Shown here: positions 63,417-64,000 of the stretch, piece by piece
How the letters are laid out: every line of letters begins with the position of its first letter
How positions within the stretch are numbered: position 1 is the stretch's first letter
Assembly (NCBI RefSeq): GCF_020907985.1
Contig: NZ_JAJJPA010000034.1
Span: 1-64,000 of the forward strand
From: Kitasatospora humi
GTDB taxonomy: Bacteria; Actinomycetota; Actinomycetes; Streptomycetales; Streptomycetaceae
Reading direction: 5' to 3'
DNA: 64,000 nt
Notes under the pieces: generated by a model
The model's database searches: none
What the model was told of the DNA's origin: nothing
The model's input: only the letters and a program-made list of their open reading frames with translations
Translations under genes and position numbers: made by a program

Positions 63417-64000
63417 TCACGCGGTCGCCGACAGCTGGCCCTCCCGACCGGTTCCGGAGGCCTGGTCGTGCTCCAGCTCGTCCGGTTCCGGGCCCTGCGA
63501 CGGACTTCCCCCGAAGAAGGCACGGTACAACAGCACCAGTGCGACCGTGACGTTGACCGCCGCCACGGAGTAGGCCCAATTCTGCACGGGGTCCAGCTTG
63601 GGATGGTTGAAGCCGGACAGTCGCGGCACCAGCGCCACCCAGATCCACGCCGAACGGGCGGCCGCGCCGCGGCGGACCACCGAGGCCAGCAGCACCGGCA
63701 GGATGATGAAGACGTAGTGGTCGAAGGACGGCCGGCTGATCACCAGCGCGGCGACCATCAGCATGGTGCCGGTCTCGACCAGCCGCAGCGCCTCGTCACC
63801 GCCGGCCCGCCAGCGCCACCAGGCACCGACCAGCAGGGCCAGGGCCAGCGCCGCGCCGATCCCGAACGCCAGCCCGTCCGGCACGCCGAGCCGCGGCAGC
63901 AGGGTGCCCAGCGAGGCGTCGTAGGGCCGGGCGAACTGGTCCTGACCGTGCAGCAGGAACGGCAGCGTCTTGGTGAAGAACAGGCCGGGGTGCGGCATCA
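63417..64000 (-). CDS. C-terminal part of a GT87/DUF2029-type membrane glycosyltransferase (truncated by window edge)
   Basis: At least 194 residues of a protein that continues beyond the right edge. Visible are several hydrophobic segments (GAALALALLVGAWW, MLMVAALVISRPS, YVFIILPVLLASVV, SVAAVNVTVALVLLY) and the PSFDHYVFIILP block common to DUF2029 (alpha-mannosyltransferase) proteins, then a polar tail. The Met at 63998 is likely internal. Same strand and close spacing with the GT39-type gene suggest one glycosylation operon. Confidence 0.7.
   Translation of the reverse strand, partial: MPHPGLFFTKTLPFLLHGQDQFARPYDASLGTLLPRLGVPDGLAFGIGAALALALLVGAWWRWRAGGDEALRLVETGTMLMVAALVISRPSFDHYVFIILPVLLASVVRRGAAARSAWIWVALVPRLSGFNHPKLDPVQNWAYSVAAVNVTVALVLLYRAFFGGSPSQGPEPDELEHDQASGTGREGQLSATA

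Overview
The window looks like a core-chromosome segment of a high-GC Streptomycetaceae actinomycete (Streptomyces or Kitasatospora type). The evidence is very G/C-biased third codon positions, frequent GTG starts and 1-4 nt stop/start overlaps, a TTA codon noticed in only one gene, long perfect GC-rich hairpins between genes, and a gene order that from memory resembles the Streptomyces coelicolor region running from the nucleoside-salvage operon through sdh, trpS, mdh, purHN, sucCD and icmB to pcrA. No rRNA, tRNA, CRISPR array, insertion sequence or prophage was seen.

Layout. 1-1.9 kb: an MFS transporter with an unresolved start and a Uma2-family nuclease-like gene. 1.9-9.3 kb: a leftward nucleoside uptake and salvage operon (BMP-type lipoprotein, ABC ATPase, two permeases, cytidine deaminase, thymidine phosphorylase). 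9.7-18.4 kb: an M20 amidohydrolase, a secreted S53 protease, a B12-domain-less acyl-CoA mutase large subunit, an SDR enzyme, a lipoprotein alpha/beta hydrolase and an OHCU decarboxylase. 18.6-22.0 kb: sdhCDAB. 22.1-31.3 kb: envelope genes (small membrane protein, DD-carboxypeptidase, YihY protein, a GT2/CDP-glycerol-transferase fusion, a Stealth phosphotransferase) and a 2H phosphoesterase. 31.3-37.4 kb: trpS, a CNNM/CBS protein, mdh, DUF3017, DUF2752 and two RDD proteins. 37.4-44.6 kb: purH, purN, two membrane proteins (one PerM-like), sucD and sucC.

44.8-53.2 kb holds the most unusual block: a divergent cluster with a MoxR-type AAA+ ATPase, a DUF5682 protein and a vWA protein on the minus strand, and a Uma2 protein, a SWIM zinc-finger protein and a DUF5691 protein on the plus strand. 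I know of no established function for it as a unit. 53.2-64 kb: an IcmB-like cobalamin-binding subunit whose 3' end is tandemly triplicated, the PcrA/UvrD helicase, and a group of polyprenol-phosphate-type and membrane glycosyltransferases that runs off the right edge.

Functional links. The first operon imports nucleosides and breaks them down. sdh, mdh and sucCD supply three TCA steps within 26 kb, and the two mutase-related genes could feed succinyl-CoA. purN and purH catalyse non-adjacent steps of IMP synthesis. The TagF-like/Stealth pair and the right-hand glycosyltransferases point to wall polymers and surface mannosylation.
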